Shown: positions 6,768 through 13,350 of the stretch, one piece after another
Numbering within the stretch: the first letter of the stretch is position 1
Layout of the letters: each line of letters starts with the position of its first letter
NCBI GenBank assembly: GCA_003153855.1
Contig: PMBM01000074.1
Coordinates: 2,139 to 18,010, forward strand
Length of the DNA stretch: 15,872 nucleotides
Direction: 5' to 3'
DNA from: Propionibacteriaceae bacterium
GTDB lineage: Bacteria; Actinomycetota; Actinomycetes; Propionibacteriales; Propionibacteriaceae
The notes under the pieces: model-generated
What the model saw: only the letters and a program-made list of their open reading frames with translations
Database searches by the model: none
What the model was told of the DNA's origin: nothing
Program-made: the position numbers and the translations under genes

Positions 6768-6974
6768 ATGACATGGCTCCAGGTCGACGACAGCGTCGTC
6801 CACGCAGGCTGGCTTCCGCTGGTGCTCGTGGGCGTGGTGGCACTCGTGCTTGTCGCCATCTTCTTCTCGATGCGGCATCACCTCAAGATCGCGAACACCT
6901 TCCCGACCGAGTCCGAGCTGAGGGCCCAACGTCGGACGGCAGCTAAGCAGGACACCGCCAAGCCCGAGGAGTGA
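6768..6974 (+). CDS. Small single-pass membrane protein next to mca (Rv1083-like position)
   Basis: This 68-aa protein has a short outer N-terminus, one strongly hydrophobic helix (residues about 16-35, ending IFFSM), and a charged cytoplasmic tail rich in Arg, Lys, Gln and Glu. No catalytic motif is seen. A small membrane protein immediately downstream of mca is a conserved arrangement in Actinobacteria; in M. tuberculosis the equivalent position is Rv1083 (from memory). A link to handling of mycothiol conjugates is only suggested by position. The ATG start is supported by the -10 box 6 nt upstream. The next gene starts 7 bp after its stop, so the two are probably co-transcribed. Confidence 0.8.
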   Translation: MTWLQVDDSVVHAGWLPLVLVGVVALVLVAIFFSMRHHLKIANTFPTESELRAQRRTAAKQDTAKPEE

Positions 6975-6981
6975 GGCTCGC

Positions 6982-7323
6982 ATGCCCGTGGCACTCGAGG
7001 ACTACCTGGCCGCGCTGTCGCCGGCCGTACGAACCGTGGTCGACGAGATCCGCCGGATCGTCCTCGAGGAGTTCCCGACCGCGACCGAGTCGATCTCGTA
7101 CGACATCCCGACGTTCTCCGTCGCGGGGAAGCGACTGATCCACGTGGCCGGATGGGCGAGACACGTGAGCATCTACCCCGTGCCGAAGAGCGACGCTCAG
7201 CTGCTGGGCGACCTCGGCCCGTACCTGTCAGGCAAGGGCACGCTCAAGTTCGAGCTGTCGACACCGATCCCGTACGACCTCGTGCGGAAGGTCATCCGGA
7301 GCCTCGGCGACCAGCGCGGGTAG
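6982..7323 (+). CDS. DUF1801 (YdhG-like) family protein
   Basis: This 113-aa protein is full length for the small DUF1801/YdhG fold. Recognisable stretches are ISYDIPTF (residues 38-45), HVSIYPVP (61-68) and SGKGTLKFELSTPIP (83-97), with an N-terminal helical pair (1-30) typical of the family. Members are soluble single-domain proteins; some are annotated as iron chaperones by relation to the frataxin-like fold, but the biochemical role in Actinobacteria is not established. The ATG at 6982 has GAGG 5 nt upstream and lies 7 bp after the previous stop, so it probably belongs to the mca transcript. Compared with the conserved gene order, this is the first gene that does not belong to the usual block. 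Confidence 0.87.
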   Translation: MPVALEDYLAALSPAVRTVVDEIRRIVLEEFPTATESISYDIPTFSVAGKRLIHVAGWARHVSIYPVPKSDAQLLGDLGPYLSGKGTLKFELSTPIPYDLVRKVIRSLGDQRG

Positions 7324-7351
7324 GTCTGGATTCGCTGCTGTCGCCTGTCAA

Positions 7352-7364
7352 CCCGACGGTCGGG
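7352..7364. repeat. 13-bp inverted repeat before GerMN gene
   Basis: The arms CCCGAC and GTCGGG flank a single G. It lies 79 bp before the ATG at 7443, and a TATGTG-like -10 candidate (7375-7380) follows it. It could be an operator or a weak hairpin after the DUF1801 gene; there is no T-tract. Confidence 0.3.
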
Positions 7365-7442
7365 CCGCACGTCTTATGTGTGAGAGCGCCGAAAGCGCGA
7401 CCACCCAGGTAGCGCCGCATCCCCGCGCTTGGAGGCGACACC

Positions 7443-8447
7443 ATGAGCACCATCGGTCCAGGAACTACCCGCCGGACCAGCCCCGATCCCCTGACACCAC
7501 ACCTCCCTCCCGGTCGCACCCACCACGCGCCTCGCTGGCTGGTCGCGGTCGTCGCTGCCGTGACCGTGATCGGCGGCGGTACCGCAGCAGGGATCTACTT
7601 CGCGTCACACAACACGACCCCGATCCTCACGGCGGTCACGACAGCGCCCGGCGCGTCCGTGAGTGCACCGACCGGCGCCGTCACCAGCGCTCAGACCCAG
7701 ACATCGGGCACTGCTCAGGCGACGGCCACGTCCGCCGTCTCGTCGTCGGTTGCTGGCGCAGCACGCGCCATCCCGGTGTACTACATCTCGGACGTGGCTA
7801 ACGGTCCGCGCCTCTACCGTGAGTTCCACTCCCTGCCCGTTCTGAACGGGAGCCCGGCCCTCACAGCGGTCACGGAGATGCTTCGCGGCACGCCTGTCGA
7901 CCCGGACTACTCCTCGCTGTGGCCGAAGACCGTGAGCGTGCGGTCACTGACCATCTCGGGCAGCGTGGCCACGGTCGACCTGACCGGCTTCGTGGCGGTC
8001 GGGTCCTCCTTCGAGGTCGCCTCCGTCCAGCAGCTCGTCTGGACGGTCACCGCCGCAGAATCATCGGTGCACTCGGTTCGCCTGCTCGTGAACGGCGGAG
8101 TCCCACCGTCCGGCCACATGGACTGGTCGGCGCCGATCAGCCGCGCCAACGCGCTGGACACGCAGGCCAACGTATGGATCCTGGCACCCGCCCAGGGCGC
8201 TGCGGTGACCTCGCCGGTGACCGTGTCCGTGCTGGGCACCGGGTGGGAGGGCAACGTGCCGCTGCAGTTCTACATGGGGCAGCGTCTCGTTGCTGCCACG
8301 CACGTGACCACCATGATGGGCGGCTTCGCCGAGGCGCAGACGACGATCCAGCTGATGCCGGGAACCTACGAGCTCCGTGCGTACAACGACAACGGCCGCG
8401 ACGGGACCCTTCAGCTGTGGGACACCAAGACCTTCTCGGTCCGGTAG
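7443..8447 (+). CDS. Membrane-anchored GerMN plus Gmad2 domain protein
   Basis: This 334-aa protein has a Pro/Thr-rich cytoplasmic N-terminus (1-30), one transmembrane anchor (about 32-53), a Ser/Thr/Ala-rich linker (about 58-107), a GerMN domain (about 109-225) and an immunoglobulin-like Gmad2 domain (about 243-334). The GerMN part shows the usual VYYISD start, LTAVTEMLRGTP, and a VDLTGFVAVGSS strand pair. GerMN was first named from Bacillus spore germination proteins, but in non-spore-forming Actinobacteria such proteins are cell-surface proteins of unknown role; the LpqB lipoprotein also has a GerMN domain. The start is ATG 7443 with GGAGG at 7432-7436. It converges with a gene for another anchored, low-complexity surface protein, so both products would face the cell wall. 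Confidence 0.88.
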   Translation: MSTIGPGTTRRTSPDPLTPHLPPGRTHHAPRWLVAVVAAVTVIGGGTAAGIYFASHNTTPILTAVTTAPGASVSAPTGAVTSAQTQTSGTAQATATSAVSSSVAGAARAIPVYYISDVANGPRLYREFHSLPVLNGSPALTAVTEMLRGTPVDPDYSSLWPKTVSVRSLTISGSVATVDLTGFVAVGSSFEVASVQQLVWTVTAAESSVHSVRLLVNGGVPPSGHMDWSAPISRANALDTQANVWILAPAQGAAVTSPVTVSVLGTGWEGNVPLQFYMGQRLVAATHVTTMMGGFAEAQTTIQLMPGTYELRAYNDNGRDGTLQLWDTKTFSVR

Positions 8448-8470
8448 TCAACGACATCCGATGAGGCACG

Positions 8471-8496
8471 CGATCATCCGAGGGATCGGGTGGTCG
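8471..8496 (+). terminator. Candidate hairpin terminator after GerMN gene
   Basis: A 9-bp RNA stem (cgatcatcc with gggtggtcg, including two G-U pairs) encloses an 8-nt loop, 23 bp past the stop. The G-U pairs work only on the plus strand. There is no T-tract, which is common in high-GC Actinobacteria. Confidence 0.35.
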
Positions 8497-8504
8497 CCGT
8501 CTCG

Positions 8505-8936
8505 TCAGGTCGGCTGGTCGGTCGGCATGCCGGAAGCGCCGCCGCCGGGGCCTCCGGACGGGAAGCCTCCCGACGGGAAGCCTCCGGACGGGAAGCCTCC
8601 CGATGGCGCACCGCTCGGCCTGGCTCCCCTGGGCATGCCCGAACGGTTGCCGCGAGGCATGCCGGAGCCGTACCCCCCGGGCATCTGACCGCCAGGGTTG
8701 CTCTGGGTGGTGTTGCCCTGTCCCGTGGACTGCGACTCGTAGAACGCGTACGCGCCAGCGCCGAGTGCTGCTGCGCCTGACACGCCGATCCCGGCCAGCA
8801 GGAGCACCATCCGACGGGACATGTGCTTGGTGGTGGGAGGCTCTGTTCCCGCCGGTGTCTCGCTGGTGGCCAGCGGTGCGTCCGCTGGCACGTCGGGGTT
8901 GGTCCAGGCGGTCGTGTTCTGCTGTTCATCGGTCAC
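8505..8936 (-). CDS. Anchored Gly/Pro/Met-rich repeat protein of unknown function
   Basis: I do not recognise this 143-aa protein. It has a polar, Thr/Pro/Ala-rich N-terminus (1-38), then SRRMVLLLAGIGVSG and a hydrophobic helix (about 43-66), and a low-complexity tail (about 70-143). The SRR before the hydrophobic run would suit either a Tat-type signal or a signal anchor with positive-inside orientation. The tail has two SGMPRG units (91-96, 99-104) and then about three and a half GGFPS repeats (112-131), ending in Gly/Met/Pro. The repeats are encoded by 15-bp tandem DNA repeats. The GTG at 8936 is chosen because the only upstream candidates would add unsupported residues. The tail would lie outside the membrane. 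Similar Gly-rich tails occur in actinobacterial surface proteins, but no function should be assumed. It faces the GerMN gene tail to tail, with a 57 bp gap. Confidence 0.7.
   Translation of the reverse strand: MTDEQQNTTAWTNPDVPADAPLATSETPAGTEPPTTKHMSRRMVLLLAGIGVSGAAALGAGAYAFYESQSTGQGNTTQSNPGGQMPGGYGSGMPRGNRSGMPRGARPSGAPSGGFPSGGFPSGGFPSGGPGGGASGMPTDQPT
8551..8610. repeat. 15-bp tandem repeat inside repeat-protein gene
   Basis: About 3.7 units of 15 bp lie at 8551-8565, 8566-8580, 8581-8595 and 8596-8610. Units 1 and 3 are identical, and units 2 and 4 share a G-to-C change at position 6, so the present array looks like a duplicated 30-bp pair. On the minus strand it encodes GGFPS repeats, so copy-number changes keep frame. 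Confidence 0.85.
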
Positions 8937-8948
8937 ACGACCATCAGA

Positions 8949-8966
8949 CCGCACCCGGATGTGCGG
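8949..8966. promoter_or_regulatory. 18-bp inverted repeat between divergent genes
   Basis: Perfect 6-bp arms CCGCAC and GTGCGG flank a 6-bp centre. It lies 12 bp upstream of the repeat-protein GTG, in the divergent region (8937-9074) shared with the YcxB-like gene. It is a candidate operator; no regulator gene is adjacent. Confidence 0.35.
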
Positions 8967-9062
8967 ACGCTGTGACCGGACCGTGTGCCAGATGCGGGTT
9001 TCCCTGCAGACATGGAGATGAGAGTCTCCTCGACCAGACAAGGGGAGTTTCCGCTGTCGTCC

Positions 9063-9068
9063 TACGGT
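9063..9068 (+). promoter_or_regulatory. -10 element of YcxB-like gene
   Basis: TACGGT ends 6 nt before GTG 9075. This supports that start over ATG 8985, which would add 30 residues unlike the family. Confidence 0.5.
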
Positions 9069-9074
9069 GACCGC

Positions 9075-9632
9075 GTGGGCCCCGCTCTGTACGTCAGTCT
9101 GACCATCGACGACCTGGTCGCCTTCAACCGCCACGTCCTGCAGACCTCACCACTCGCCAAGCAGCAGCTGCGACGCACGCAGCGGCGGATGGTGCCGTCG
9201 CTTCTGATCTGGATCGGATGGATGTGGGTCTTCCGGTGGTACGAGAACCAGCTCCTCTCGCCCTTCGCACTCGTGCTCACCGTCGCGTACGTCTTCTCGA
9301 TCCTGTTCCTCGGAACGATCACGGAGCTGCGCGTTCCCGCCAGGCTGCGACGCAGCTTCACTGACGGGCTTCGTCCGCCACTCAGCCCGTCCCGCCTGTG
9401 GGTCGATGCGTCGGGCGGCGTCGTCGACGAGTCGCCGAACACGACGACTTGGTTCAGCCCGTCCGCGATCCAGAGGATCGAGGAGACTCCGGAGTACGTG
9501 TTCGTCTTCGTCGGACCGGCGCGAGCCTTGATCATCCCGCGCCGCGCCGACGAGGCAGCCGTACGAACCTTCGTACAGGCGCTCACCTGGCACCGAGCCG
9601 ACCGTGACCCGTTCGTGTCCGACTGGCGCTGA
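9075..9632 (+). CDS. YcxB-like membrane protein
   Basis: This 185-aa protein fits the YcxB-like layout: an N-terminal strand-rich part (VSLTIDDLVAFNRHVLQTSP, residues 7-26), two transmembrane helices (about 39-56 and 63-82), and a C-terminal cytoplasmic domain that resembles a small PH-like fold. In that domain the pattern of WVDASGGVVDES (109-120), WFSPSAIQRIEETPEYVFVFVGPARALIIPRRA (126-158) is typical of the family, where the sequence I-P-R/K after the last strand is characteristic. The role of these proteins is not established. GTG 9075 is preferred for its -10 box. The gene is divergent from the anchored repeat-protein gene, with a 138 bp region holding inverted repeats at 8949-8966 and around 9014-9029. 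Confidence 0.75.
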   Translation: MGPALYVSLTIDDLVAFNRHVLQTSPLAKQQLRRTQRRMVPSLLIWIGWMWVFRWYENQLLSPFALVLTVAYVFSILFLGTITELRVPARLRRSFTDGLRPPLSPSRLWVDASGGVVDESPNTTTWFSPSAIQRIEETPEYVFVFVGPARALIIPRRADEAAVRTFVQALTWHRADRDPFVSDWR

Positions 9633-9636
9633 ATGA

Positions 9637-9654
9637 CGCCGGACGCCTGCGGCG
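9637..9654 (+). terminator. Weak hairpin after YcxB-like gene
   Basis: A 5-bp stem of CGCCG and CGGCG encloses an 8-nt loop, 4 bp past the stop. It is GC-rich but short, with no T-tract. Confidence 0.2.
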
Positions 9655-9662
9655 ACCGGTTC

Positions 9663-9668
9663 TATGCT
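9663..9668 (+). promoter_or_regulatory. -10 element of corA
   Basis: TATGCT lies about 67 bp before the chosen GTG at 9736 and would give a 5' leader of about 60 nt that includes the GGGAGGG ribosome site. It also overlaps the ATG at 9664, which argues against that ATG as the real start. Confidence 0.4.
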
Positions 9669-9735
9669 GGCGGTGCCGGATGTCCGCCGTGCGAACCGGG
9701 CGACACTGCCTGGTCGGCCTGATGGGAGGGTCCCC

Positions 9736-10761
9736 GTGTCGCTGCAGTCCGTAGAGAGGGACCCGGCCTCACCCGCCGAGGTGGTGTTCTCCTGGTGGGT
9801 CGGCGGGACGCCGCACGAGGACATCGACCTGGAGTCCGCTCTGACACGGGCGAAGAACGGGGAAGGCTTCGTGTGGGTGGGGTTGCACAGGCCCACCGAG
9901 AGCACCGTGGAGGTCCTGGGCGACATCCTCGACATCCACGAGCTCGTCGTCGCGGACGCGATCCATGGACACCGACGCTCGAAGCTCGAGCAGTTCGACG
10001 AGAACCTGTTCATGGTCGCCTCGACCGTGTCGTACGTCGAGCGCGACGAGCAGCAGACCGTGCCGGAGATCGTCAGCACCGGCGAGCTCATGATCATCCT
10101 CGGCCCGTACTGGGTGGTCACGTCTCGCCAGCGGGGCAGGTCCCGGATGCCTGAGGTGCGCGCGCTGGTCGAGAAGGTCTCCTCCGACATGCCGGACGGG
10201 CCCTGGCAGGTGCTGCACGCCTGCCTGTCGGTGGCGCTCGACGACTTCGCTCGGGTCGTCGGCCAGATGCAGGACGACGTGGAGGACGCCGAGGAGCTGG
10301 TCTTCGGCCAGACCCGAGGCGTGGAGATCGACCGGCCGTACCAGATCAAGCGGGAGCTCATCGAGTTCCGGCGCTGCGTCTCTCCGCTGTGCAACCCCGT
10401 GTTGCAGCTGGCGACGCACGAGTTCGCGCTCGTCCCCGAAGACGCCCGGCCGTACTTCCGTGACCTGAGCGACATGGTGCAGGAGGCGCGGGAGAACATC
10501 CACATCATGGAGGACCAGCTGACCAACATCCTCCAGGCGGCACTCGCCCTGGCGTCGGTCAACGACAACCGCGACATGCGCAAGATCTCGGCCGCGGTCG
10601 CCATCCTGGCCGTACCCACCACGCTCGGTGCCGTGTACGGGATGAACTTCGACAACATCCCCGAACTGCACTGGCAGTACGGCTACTTCGCGCTGATGGT
10701 GGTCAACTTCGTCCTCATGCTCGGGCTCTACCTGGTCTTCCGACGGATCCGCTGGCTCTGA
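9736..10761 (+). CDS. corA: CorA-type magnesium/divalent cation transporter
   Basis: This protein is 341 aa from GTG 9736. CorA proteins form pentameric Mg2+ (and Co2+/Ni2+) channels. The long N-terminal cytoplasmic part is mixed alpha/beta and then helical (a long helix about 220-280, with DMVQEARENIHIMEDQLTNIL). Near the C-terminus are two membrane helices (about 282-300 and 317-335) around the signature YGMNFDNIPEL (301-311), in which GMN is the selectivity motif, and the C-terminus is basic (RRIRW). GTG 9736 is chosen because GGGAGGG (9724-9730) precedes it by 5 nt; ATG 9664 is in frame, but lies in the -10 box. The PPK2 gene follows 61 bp downstream on the same strand. Confidence 0.92.
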   Translation: MSLQSVERDPASPAEVVFSWWVGGTPHEDIDLESALTRAKNGEGFVWVGLHRPTESTVEVLGDILDIHELVVADAIHGHRRSKLEQFDENLFMVASTVSYVERDEQQTVPEIVSTGELMIILGPYWVVTSRQRGRSRMPEVRALVEKVSSDMPDGPWQVLHACLSVALDDFARVVGQMQDDVEDAEELVFGQTRGVEIDRPYQIKRELIEFRRCVSPLCNPVLQLATHEFALVPEDARPYFRDLSDMVQEARENIHIMEDQLTNILQAALALASVNDNRDMRKISAAVAILAVPTTLGAVYGMNFDNIPELHWQYGYFALMVVNFVLMLGLYLVFRRIRWL

Positions 10762-10822
10762 CGACCGGGCAGACCTTGCAACCGCGCGCGGGCCGGACTG
10801 AGACCTGCCAGGATTGACTTCC

Positions 10823-11797
10823 ATGGGATCGAAGAAGCGCCCAAGGCTCGACAACGACCTGTACGAGGCCGAGCTGACCAAGCTGCAGGCAGAGCTGGTC
10901 GAGATGCAGGAATGGATGCGTACGACAGGTCAGCGCCTGGTCGTCATCTTCGAAGGCCGTGACGCCGCCGGCAAAGGCGGCGCGATCAAGCGGATCATGG
11001 AGTACCTCAACCCACGCGTCGCACGCATCGTGGCGCTTCCGGCCCCGACCGAGCGCGAACGTACGGAGTGGTACTTCCAGCGCTACATCGAGCACCTCCC
11101 CGCCGCCGGCGAGATCCGCCTGTTCGACCGCTCCTGGTACAACCGGGCCGGTGTCGAGCGGGTCATGGGCTACTGCACGGCCGCCGAGTATCAGCGCTTC
11201 CTGCGGCAGTGCCCGATCTTCGAGCAGATGCTCGCCGAGGACGGCATCATGCTGCGGAAGTACTGGTTCTCCGTCTCCGGCAAGGAGCAGGAGAGGCGGT
11301 TCCGCTCGCGGATGACCGACCCCATGCGCCGCTGGAAGCTGTCGCCGACCGACCTGGAGTCGCTGACCCGCTGGGAGGACTACAGCAGGGCGAAGGACGA
11401 GATGTTCGTCCACACCGACCTGCCGGGCAACCACTGGCGCGTCGTCGAGGCCGAGGACAAGAAGCGCGCCCGCATCAACATGATCGCCGACCTGCTGGCA
11501 TCCGTACCGTACGAGAAGGTCCAGCGCCCTGATCTCAAGCTGCCGAAGCGACCGGCATCCACCGGGTACAGGCGTACGGAGCGCGACCTGCAGCAGTACG
11601 TGTACGACTTCGCGGCCACGCTCGAGAGCTCCGGCGACCGTCCCGAGAAGTACGTCGACCCCGAGGACACCGACATGTACGTTCCGGACGAACCTCCCGC
11701 TGTGGCTGCGGAGCCGACGGTACGAAGGACGCGCGCACCCCGTGTTCGCCGCCCCGCGGCCGCACCGCCCGCCGACGAGGCCGTACCCGAGCCCTGA
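10823..11797 (+). CDS. ppk2: Polyphosphate kinase 2 family protein
   Basis: PPK2 enzymes transfer phosphate between polyphosphate and nucleotides, mainly making GTP or ATP from GDP or ADP; they need Mg2+. The 324-aa protein has the Walker A motif GRDAAGKGG (residues 45-53), the lid region with TEWYFQRYIEHLP (81-93) and Walker B LFDRSWYNRAGVE (100-112), followed by MGYCTAAEYQRFL. This pattern suggests the class I (nucleoside diphosphate) type. The kinase domain ends near residue 250; the remaining tail (about 275-324) is Pro/Ala/Glu/Arg-rich, presumably disordered and longer than usual. The ATG at 10823 has a weak AGGA 9 nt upstream; TTG 10814 is a less likely start. It is tandem with corA. 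Confidence 0.93.
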   Translation: MGSKKRPRLDNDLYEAELTKLQAELVEMQEWMRTTGQRLVVIFEGRDAAGKGGAIKRIMEYLNPRVARIVALPAPTERERTEWYFQRYIEHLPAAGEIRLFDRSWYNRAGVERVMGYCTAAEYQRFLRQCPIFEQMLAEDGIMLRKYWFSVSGKEQERRFRSRMTDPMRRWKLSPTDLESLTRWEDYSRAKDEMFVHTDLPGNHWRVVEAEDKKRARINMIADLLASVPYEKVQRPDLKLPKRPASTGYRRTERDLQQYVYDFAATLESSGDRPEKYVDPEDTDMYVPDEPPAVAAEPTVRRTRAPRVRRPAAAPPADEAVPEP

Positions 11798-11877
11798 CAG
11801 CGCGGCGGCCCTACCGGGCGTACGAGCAGGCGCTGCACCTCTTGCGCAAAGAACCAGCGGCGTGTGGAGATGGCGGC

Positions 11878-12333
11878 ATGGATTACGAGGTCGCCGTCGT
11901 GGACGTCCCTGCCGAGCGGACGGCGGTGGTCACGGCCGTCACCACGTGGCAGGAGTTCCCGACGCTCTGGCGCCGGCTCTCGAGCGAGGTGTGGGACTGT
12001 CTTCGGTCGAACGGGATCGAGCAAGGCTGCCGGAACGTCATCATCTACCGAGACAGCGCGCCGACCGTGGAGGTCGGGGTCCTGCTCGACCAGCCGTGCG
12101 CTCTGACCGGCCGCGTCGTCGCGTCGACGCTGCCGGCGGGGACGGTCGCAACGACCGTCCATCGTGGGTCCTTCGCGGAGCTGGGAGGCGCGCACGACGC
12201 GGTCGTGGCCTGGTGCGAGGAGCACGGTCGTGAGCTGACGTTGACCCGCTGGGAGGTATACGGCCCGCACCACGACGACCCCGGGCAGCAGTTGACCCAG
12301 GTGTCGTGGCTCCTCGCGCCCGCGTCAGACTGA
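11878..12333 (+). CDS. GyrI-like small-molecule-binding domain protein
   Basis: This 151-aa protein is a stand-alone GyrI-like (AraC effector-binding/SOUL-type) domain. Recognisable parts are the N-terminal strand and helix YEVAVVDVPAERTAVV..TTWQEFPTLWRRL, the stretch NVIIYRDSAPTVEVGVLL, the central STLPAGTVATTVHRGSFAELGGAHDAVVAWCEEHG, and the end LTRWEVYGP. In MerR- and AraC-type regulators this domain senses lipophilic ligands; alone it may bind or degrade small toxic molecules, but no HTH is present here. ATG 11878 is chosen since the domain begins directly after it and GGAG (11865-11868) is 9 nt upstream; a TTG at 11842 would add 12 residues. It follows the PPK2 gene by 80 bp on the same strand, and a strong hairpin lies after its stop. 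Confidence 0.82.
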   Translation: MDYEVAVVDVPAERTAVVTAVTTWQEFPTLWRRLSSEVWDCLRSNGIEQGCRNVIIYRDSAPTVEVGVLLDQPCALTGRVVASTLPAGTVATTVHRGSFAELGGAHDAVVAWCEEHGRELTLTRWEVYGPHHDDPGQQLTQVSWLLAPASD

Positions 12334-12370
12334 TCTCGTAGCTTGGCTCGTCACGCATCCAACGGGTGAT

Positions 12371-12393
12371 GCAGCCACCGGGGACGTGGCTGC
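12371..12393 (+). terminator. Hairpin terminator after GyrI-like gene
   Basis: A perfect 8-bp stem (GCAGCCAC with GTGGCTGC) encloses a 7-nt loop, 37 bp past the stop at 12333. There is no T-tract, as in many actinobacterial terminators. An alternative, weaker pairing of CTGCCG (12390-12395) with CGGCAG (12416-12421) would compete with it. Confidence 0.55.
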
Positions 12394-12512
12394 CGGGTGA
12401 TCCCTGCGCCGAGCACGGCAGAGACGACGGCAAGCCCCGTACCGAGGGTGGTCAGCAACCGCAGGGCTGGGCCGAAGGGGCGGACAGGGGGGTGACTGGC
12501 TCGAACCGCGCT

Positions 12513-12527
12513 GTCACGGCGTGTGAC
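12513..12527. repeat. Inverted repeat upstream of dienelactone hydrolase gene
   Basis: The arms GTCAC and GTGAC flank GGCGT. It lies 69 bp before the ATG at 12597, a position suited to an activator or repressor site. With 5-bp arms, chance occurrence is possible. Confidence 0.3.
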
Positions 12528-12584
12528 GGAAGCCGACCCCTGCGCACACGCAGAGCTCAATGGGCCGGTTCGTGCCGGATTCCG

Positions 12585-12590
12585 TAGGCT
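12585..12590 (+). promoter_or_regulatory. -10 element of dienelactone hydrolase gene
   Basis: TAGGCT ends 6 nt before ATG 12597, supporting that start and a leaderless transcript. No Shine-Dalgarno is present. Confidence 0.5.
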
Positions 12591-12596
12591 CATGCC

Positions 12597-13334
12597 ATGC
12601 TCAGCATCAGCACCACCGATGGGGTCGCAGAGGCGATCGTCGCAACTCCGCCGGGCGGGTCGGGGCCAGGGGTCCTGTTCTTCATGGACGCGTTCGGTCT
12701 GCGGCCTCGGATCCGGGAGATGGCCGAGCAGATCGCCAGCTGGGGCTACGTCGTGCTGGCGCCCAACGTCTTCTACCGCGACGGGACGGTGTCCGAGGTC
12801 GCGCCGCAGGGGGACCTCACGTCGCCCGAGGGACGCGAAGCGTTCTTCCAGGTCGCCGGTCCCCGCATCGGACATCTGACCAGCGATCTTGCGGTGAAGG
12901 ACAACGACGCGTACCTGGCTGCTCTCCGGTCACTGCCCGGGGTGACACCCGGTCCGGTCGGCGTCGTCGGCTTCTGCATGGGGACGAGGCTCGCCATGCG
13001 GGCTGCCGGCCACCACCCCGGCGAGGTCGCTGCCTGTGCGGGCTTCCATGGAGGCGGCCTGATCAGCGACGCGCCGGACTCCCCCCACCGAGAGCTCGCG
13101 ACCGCCACGGCCGAGTTCCTGTTCGGGCACGCCGACAACGACGGCTCCCTGACCCCGCAGAACGCCGAGGACCTCGGTGCGGCCCTTGTGGAGGCCGGCC
13201 TCACGGCGACCAACGAGATCTACGAGGGCGCCTCTCACGGGTACACGATGTCCGACACGTCGTCGTGGAACGAGGCCGCGTTCGTCCGTGCCTTCGCCAA
13301 CCTCCGGGAGCTGTACGCCCGCACGCTGAGCTGA
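12597..13334 (+). CDS. Dienelactone hydrolase family protein
   Basis: This 245-aa alpha/beta hydrolase has a Cys-Asp-His catalytic triad characteristic of dienelactone hydrolases. The nucleophile elbow is GFCMG (residues 125-129, Cys127), the acid is in GHADND (177-182, Asp180), and the base is His214 in ASHGYT (212-217). Classic members cleave 4-carboxymethylene-butenolide in chloroaromatic breakdown, but most members of the wider family have unknown substrates, and no aromatic-degradation genes are nearby. A cytoplasmic enzyme is expected, as there is no signal peptide. The ATG start is fixed by the -10 box 6 nt upstream. It converges with a small unknown gene, 16 bp between stops. Confidence 0.9.
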   Translation: MLSISTTDGVAEAIVATPPGGSGPGVLFFMDAFGLRPRIREMAEQIASWGYVVLAPNVFYRDGTVSEVAPQGDLTSPEGREAFFQVAGPRIGHLTSDLAVKDNDAYLAALRSLPGVTPGPVGVVGFCMGTRLAMRAAGHHPGEVAACAGFHGGGLISDAPDSPHRELATATAEFLFGHADNDGSLTPQNAEDLGAALVEAGLTATNEIYEGASHGYTMSDTSSWNEAAFVRAFANLRELYARTLS

Positions 13335-13350
13335 CGGCGCCGCTGGAGAC

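Noticed and set aside
8551..8610. CRISPR-like short repeats
   Set aside because: The units are adjacent 15-bp tandem repeats without spacers, in frame inside a coding gene for a low-complexity tail; no cas genes are present.
9664..9735. An earlier corA start at ATG 9664
   Set aside because: The ATG lies within the TATGCT -10 candidate and has no ribosome site; GTG 9736 has GGGAGGG at good spacing and gives a normal CorA N-terminus.
9147..10658. A 503-aa minus-strand gene opposite corA and the YcxB-like gene
   Set aside because: It is a shadow frame: rich in Ser, Thr and Arg with no domain pattern, while both plus-strand genes have clear families.
12513..12527. A CRP-type binding site
   Set aside because: The arms GTCAC/GTGAC have the wrong order and spacing for TGTGA-N6-TCACA; it is kept only as a generic inverted repeat.
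12351..12593. A possible 80-aa minus-strand membrane protein in the 12334-12596 gap
   Set aside because: It has one hydrophobic segment, but its only start lies in the hydrolase promoter; there is no ribosome site or -10 box, and a hairpin runs through it.
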